In this document: positions 61,431-64,000 of the stretch, in pieces | Layout: every line of letters starts with the position of its first letter | Numbering within the stretch: position 1 is the stretch's first letter | Assembly: GCF_001612615.1 (NCBI RefSeq) | Contig: NZ_BDAU01000012.1 | Coordinates: forward strand, 124,001-188,000 | Source of the DNA: Nocardia amikacinitolerans NBRC 108937 | Lineage (GTDB): Bacteria > Actinomycetota > Actinomycetes > Mycobacteriales > Mycobacteriaceae | DNA: 64,000 nucleotides | Reading direction: 5' to 3' | Translations under genes and position numbers: made by a program | Notes under the pieces: generated by a model | Databases searched by the model: none | Told to the model about the DNA's origin: nothing | What the model saw: the letters and a program-made list of their open reading frames with translations, nothing else

Positions 61431-62300
61431 GTGCCCGAGCTACCGGAAGTGGAGGCGTTGGCGCAGTTCCTGCGGGAACACGCGGTCGGCGCGGTGGTGG
61501 GGCGTGTCGACGTGGCCGCGTTGAGTGCGGTCAAGACGTTCGACCCGCCCGTGACGGCGCTGTCCGGACGGGACGTGACGGGCGCGGGCCGCTGGGGCAA
61601 GTTCCTCGGCATGGACTGCTCGGGCCTCTGGCTGATCACCCATCTGTCCCGCGGCGGGTGGCTGCGCTGGATCGACGAGCCGAGCCCGACCCCGCCGAAA
61701 CCGGGCGGCAAGAGTCCCTTGGCGCTGCGGGTGCATTTCTTCACGACCGAGGGCGCGACGCCCGCGTTCGATCTGACCGAGGCGGGAACCAAGAAGCGGC
61801 TCGCGGTCTACGTCGTCGAGGATCCGAAGATGGTGCCCGGCATCGCGCGGCTCGGGCCGGACGCACTCGAGGTCACCGAGCCGCAGTTCGACGAGATCCT
61901 GCACGGCACCTCGCAGCGGATCAAGACGGCCATCGTCGACCAGTCGCTGCTGGCAGGTATCGGCAACGCCTACTCCGACGAGATCCTGCACACCGCCAAG
62001 GTCTCGCCGTTCGCGAACACCAAGACCCTCTCCGCCGAGAAGACCGCGCAACTGTACGAGGCGATGCGCTCCGTGCTCACCGACGCGGTCCAGCGCTCGG
62101 TCGGCCAGGCCGCGGCGCGGCTCAAGGGCGAGAAGCGCTCGGGCATGCGGGTGCACGCGCGCACCGGGCAGCCGTGCCCGGTCTGCGGCGACACCGTCCG
62201 CGAGGTCTCCTACGCCGAACGGTCCTTTCAGTACTGCGCGACCTGCCAAACCGGCGGCAAGGTGCTCGCCGACCGCAGGATGTCGCGGCTGCTGAAGTGA
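61431..62300 (+). CDS. Fpg/Nei family DNA glycosylase/AP lyase
   Basis: The protein is 289 aa from GTG 61431. After fMet removal the N-terminal Pro-Glu ([10 protein letters not shown]) is the catalytic pair that forms the Schiff base with oxidised bases. Helix-two-turn-helix residues ([24 protein letters not shown]) and a C-terminal zinc finger (CPVC-x17-19-CATC pattern, [29 protein letters not shown]) are present. Whether it is Fpg- or Nei-like in substrate is unclear. The gene is separated from cobF by 44 nt and converges with the carboxylesterase gene. Confidence 0.93.
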   Translation: MPELPEVEALAQFLREHAVGAVVGRVDVAALSAVKTFDPPVTALSGRDVTGAGRWGKFLGMDCSGLWLITHLSRGGWLRWIDEPSPTPPKPGGKSPLALRVHFFTTEGATPAFDLTEAGTKKRLAVYVVEDPKMVPGIARLGPDALEVTEPQFDEILHGTSQRIKTAIVDQSLLAGIGNAYSDEILHTAKVSPFANTKTLSAEKTAQLYEAMRSVLTDAVQRSVGQAAARLKGEKRSGMRVHARTGQPCPVCGDTVREVSYAERSFQYCATCQTGGKVLADRRMSRLLK

Positions 62301-62304
62301 ACCG

Positions 62305-63816
62305 TCAGGTCAGTGTCGGGACGCGAATGCCCTGCCAGGCCAGACGTTTCGCGCGATCCGGGTCGTGCTCGAGCCGGGTGGGAGCGTCGATGATCAGCGT
62401 GGCCCGGCTGTCCTCGGTGTAGGCGGGCCAGGACGGCAGCGGTGCGCCGGTGCGCGCGAAGGAAGTCCAGTTGTCCTGGAACTGTTCGGTCACCGCGAGC
62501 AGGCCGCGGCGTCCGCCCGCCGCGGTGAAGGCGCGCCCGATCGGGCTGTCGGCCACGCCGAAGACCGGGATCAGTTCGGTCGCGTGGGTGGCGCCGATAC
62601 CGGCGAGTTGCAGTGCGCGCGGGGCGAAGTCGTAGCGGTAGGCGTAGGTCGGCGCGTGGCGACTGTGCCCCTCCATCACCGTCACCGACGGACGCCAGAA
62701 CACGTAGTCACCGCCCATCCGCACGGCGACACGCGGCTGCGGATACCCGGGATAGGCCGCGGCGACGCGGGCCTCGACTCCCTCCCCGGCGCGGGCGAAC
62801 AGCGCGTGCAGGCGGGTGGGATTGGTGGGCAGGTGATCGGCGAAGCGGGCGAACAGCGTGCCCTCCTCCCGATTGGTGCCGATGATCAGCGGCACCCGGT
62901 GGGCGGTGCCGTCGGTGATCGCTTCGATGGGGGACTTCGGCAGGAAATCTCCGTCGACCACCGGGCAGATCGCGAAAAGCCCTGGCCGCTCCCGCAGCAC
63001 CGCGCCGCTGGTCCGGTCGACGGCCCTGCGGATGTCATTGGCGGGGGCTTCGGTGAGGGCACGGGCGACGTCGCCGGGATCGGCGCCGAGCGCTGAGACG
63101 CAGCGGCGGGCGAACACCTGCGCGTCCTCGGCGTTCAAAGCCCAATCGGCGGGCGGACTTTGGGCGATGCCGCGATGGAAGAGTCCGCGCGCGGCGGGGG
63201 TGGCGAGCAGCGCGAGCACGGCGTGCGCGCCAGCGGATTCACCGAAGATGGTGACGTTGTCGGGATCGCCGCCGAACTCGGCGATGTTGCGCTGCACCCA
63301 TTCGAGCGCGGCGACCTGATCGCGCAGACCGAGGTTCGAATCGAAGGGGCGTTGCGGCGTGCCGAAGGCGCTGAAGTCGACGTAGCCGAACGCGCCGAGC
63401 CGGTAGTTCAGCGAGACGACGACCGCGTCGCCGTGCAGGGCGAGCCGCGCTCCGGAATACAGCGTCAGCGCCGAGGTGCCGATCAGGTAGCCGCCGCCGT
63501 GGATGAACACCAGCACCGGTCGCGGACCCGAGGACGGCGCGGCTGGCGCGGTGACGTTCAGCGTCAGAGAGTCCTCGCTGGTCGGCTGGTACGCCCTCGG
63601 CCCGATGCGAGCACCCGCCCGATGCTGCATGGAAGCGTTGCCGAACTCGGTGGCGATGCGCACCCCGGACCAGGGCCGCACCGGTTGCGGAGCGCGAAAT
63701 CGCAGGTCTCCCACCGGCGGTGCCGCGTACGGCACCGAGCGCCAGCGCAGCACGCGGCGGCCCCGGCGACCGCGGACGACACCGTCGGCGGTCTGCACAT
63801 CGATCGTTGCCACCAT
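62305..63816 (-). CDS. Type-B carboxylesterase (COesterase family)
   Basis: This 503-aa alpha/beta hydrolase has VPYAAPPVGDLRFRAPQP, SEDSLTLNV, VLVFIHGGGYLIG (oxyanion hole), DNVTIFGESAGAHAV (nucleophile Ser near residue 195), GTNREEG (acid) and GATHATELIPVFG (His). It hydrolyses esters with broad range, and no signal peptide is seen. ATG 63816 gives the conserved start MVATIDVQTADGVVRG. It converges with the glycosylase gene, with only 4 nt between the stops. Confidence 0.93.
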   Translation of the reverse strand: MVATIDVQTADGVVRGRRGRRVLRWRSVPYAAPPVGDLRFRAPQPVRPWSGVRIATEFGNASMQHRAGARIGPRAYQPTSEDSLTLNVTAPAAPSSGPRPVLVFIHGGGYLIGTSALTLYSGARLALHGDAVVVSLNYRLGAFGYVDFSAFGTPQRPFDSNLGLRDQVAALEWVQRNIAEFGGDPDNVTIFGESAGAHAVLALLATPAARGLFHRGIAQSPPADWALNAEDAQVFARRCVSALGADPGDVARALTEAPANDIRRAVDRTSGAVLRERPGLFAICPVVDGDFLPKSPIEAITDGTAHRVPLIIGTNREEGTLFARFADHLPTNPTRLHALFARAGEGVEARVAAAYPGYPQPRVAVRMGGDYVFWRPSVTVMEGHSRHAPTYAYRYDFAPRALQLAGIGATHATELIPVFGVADSPIGRAFTAAGGRRGLLAVTEQFQDNWTSFARTGAPLPSWPAYTEDSRATLIIDAPTRLEHDPDRAKRLAWQGIRVPTLT

Positions 63817-63856
63817 TGATCGATGGTAACTGGATCAGGTTCTAGTTGGGCGAGAG

Positions 63857-64000
63857 CTAGGAGCGGCGGGCCTCCAGCAGGCGCAGCCAGATCTCGCTGA
63901 CCGTCGGATACGCGGGGACCGCGTGCCAGAGTGTGTCGAGCGGGATCTTGCCGACGACGGCGATGGTGGCGGCGTGCAGCAGCTCGCCGACCTCGGGTCC
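63857..64000 (-). CDS. C-terminus of a pyridine nucleotide-disulfide oxidoreductase (partial)
   Basis: Only the last 47 codons are in the window: GPEVGELLHAATIAVVGKIPLDTL, then WHAVPAYPTVSEIWLRLLEAR and a TAG at 63857. This matches the C-terminal dimerisation domain of FAD-dependent disulfide oxidoreductases of the mycothiol/lipoamide-reductase-like group (the H-P-T-x-S-E segment). The rest, including the FAD site, lies beyond the right edge. It is in the same direction as the esterase, 40 nt upstream of it. Confidence 0.65.
   Translation of the reverse strand, partial: GPEVGELLHAATIAVVGKIPLDTLWHAVPAYPTVSEIWLRLLEARRS

Overview
The window looks like chromosomal DNA from a high-GC, mycolate-type actinomycete, most probably Nocardia. 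This rests on the strong G/C bias at third codon positions, an actinobacterial giant NRPS, a DyP-peroxidase/encapsulin pair, a WYL regulator, CobF, and ThyA and FolA that resemble their mycobacterial counterparts. The genus is inferred; no rRNA gene is present.

Bases 1-37101 (+) are one unbroken NRPS gene, open at the left edge (12,366 codons in the window). It begins with an EntF/starter-like C domain and has ten complete C-A-T modules. An active-looking epimerase (E) follows module 6 and a second, catalytically ruined E follows module 10. The gene then ends with a condensation domain that keeps HHxxxDG, a decayed half adenylation domain and a stop. There is no terminal thiolation or thioesterase domain. 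Read by eye, the A-domain pockets suggest acyl-X1-Thr-Ser-Ser-Thr-D-Xaa-Ser-Thr-Ser-X10, a hydroxyl-rich (lipo)decapeptide. A strong hairpin terminator closes the gene.

From 37.3 to 48.2 kb lie small regulated units. These are a Uma2-type nuclease, a small secreted peptide, a thiol/redox operon (peroxiredoxin-like, DUF1772, tautomerase-YHS) divergent from a TetR, a GDSL hydrolase divergent from a MarR, an XRE/nucleotidyltransferase toxin-antitoxin pair, a TetR divergent from a medium-chain reductase, and a WYL regulator divergent from an epoxide hydrolase. Most divergent pairs share a recognisable operator palindrome.

From 48.2 to 54.1 kb (-) is a permease / UAAP1 / UAAP2 / carboxyltransferase operon with a divergent TetR, the type of locus tied to guanidine or urea carboxylation. 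It lacks the biotin-carboxylase and biotin-carrier parts. Next come a tandem TerD protein with a P/Q-rich linker, a PH-like membrane protein, an encapsulin translationally coupled to its DyP cargo, and a cupin.

From 58.9 to 64 kb is a housekeeping stretch: folA-thyA (overlapping), cobF, an Fpg/Nei glycosylase, a type-B carboxylesterase and the tail of a flavin disulfide oxidoreductase. Two intergenic regions (58.23-58.39 and 60.36-60.58 kb) carry unusual repeat and cruciform structures. Part of the second repeat pattern recurs just after the NRPS.
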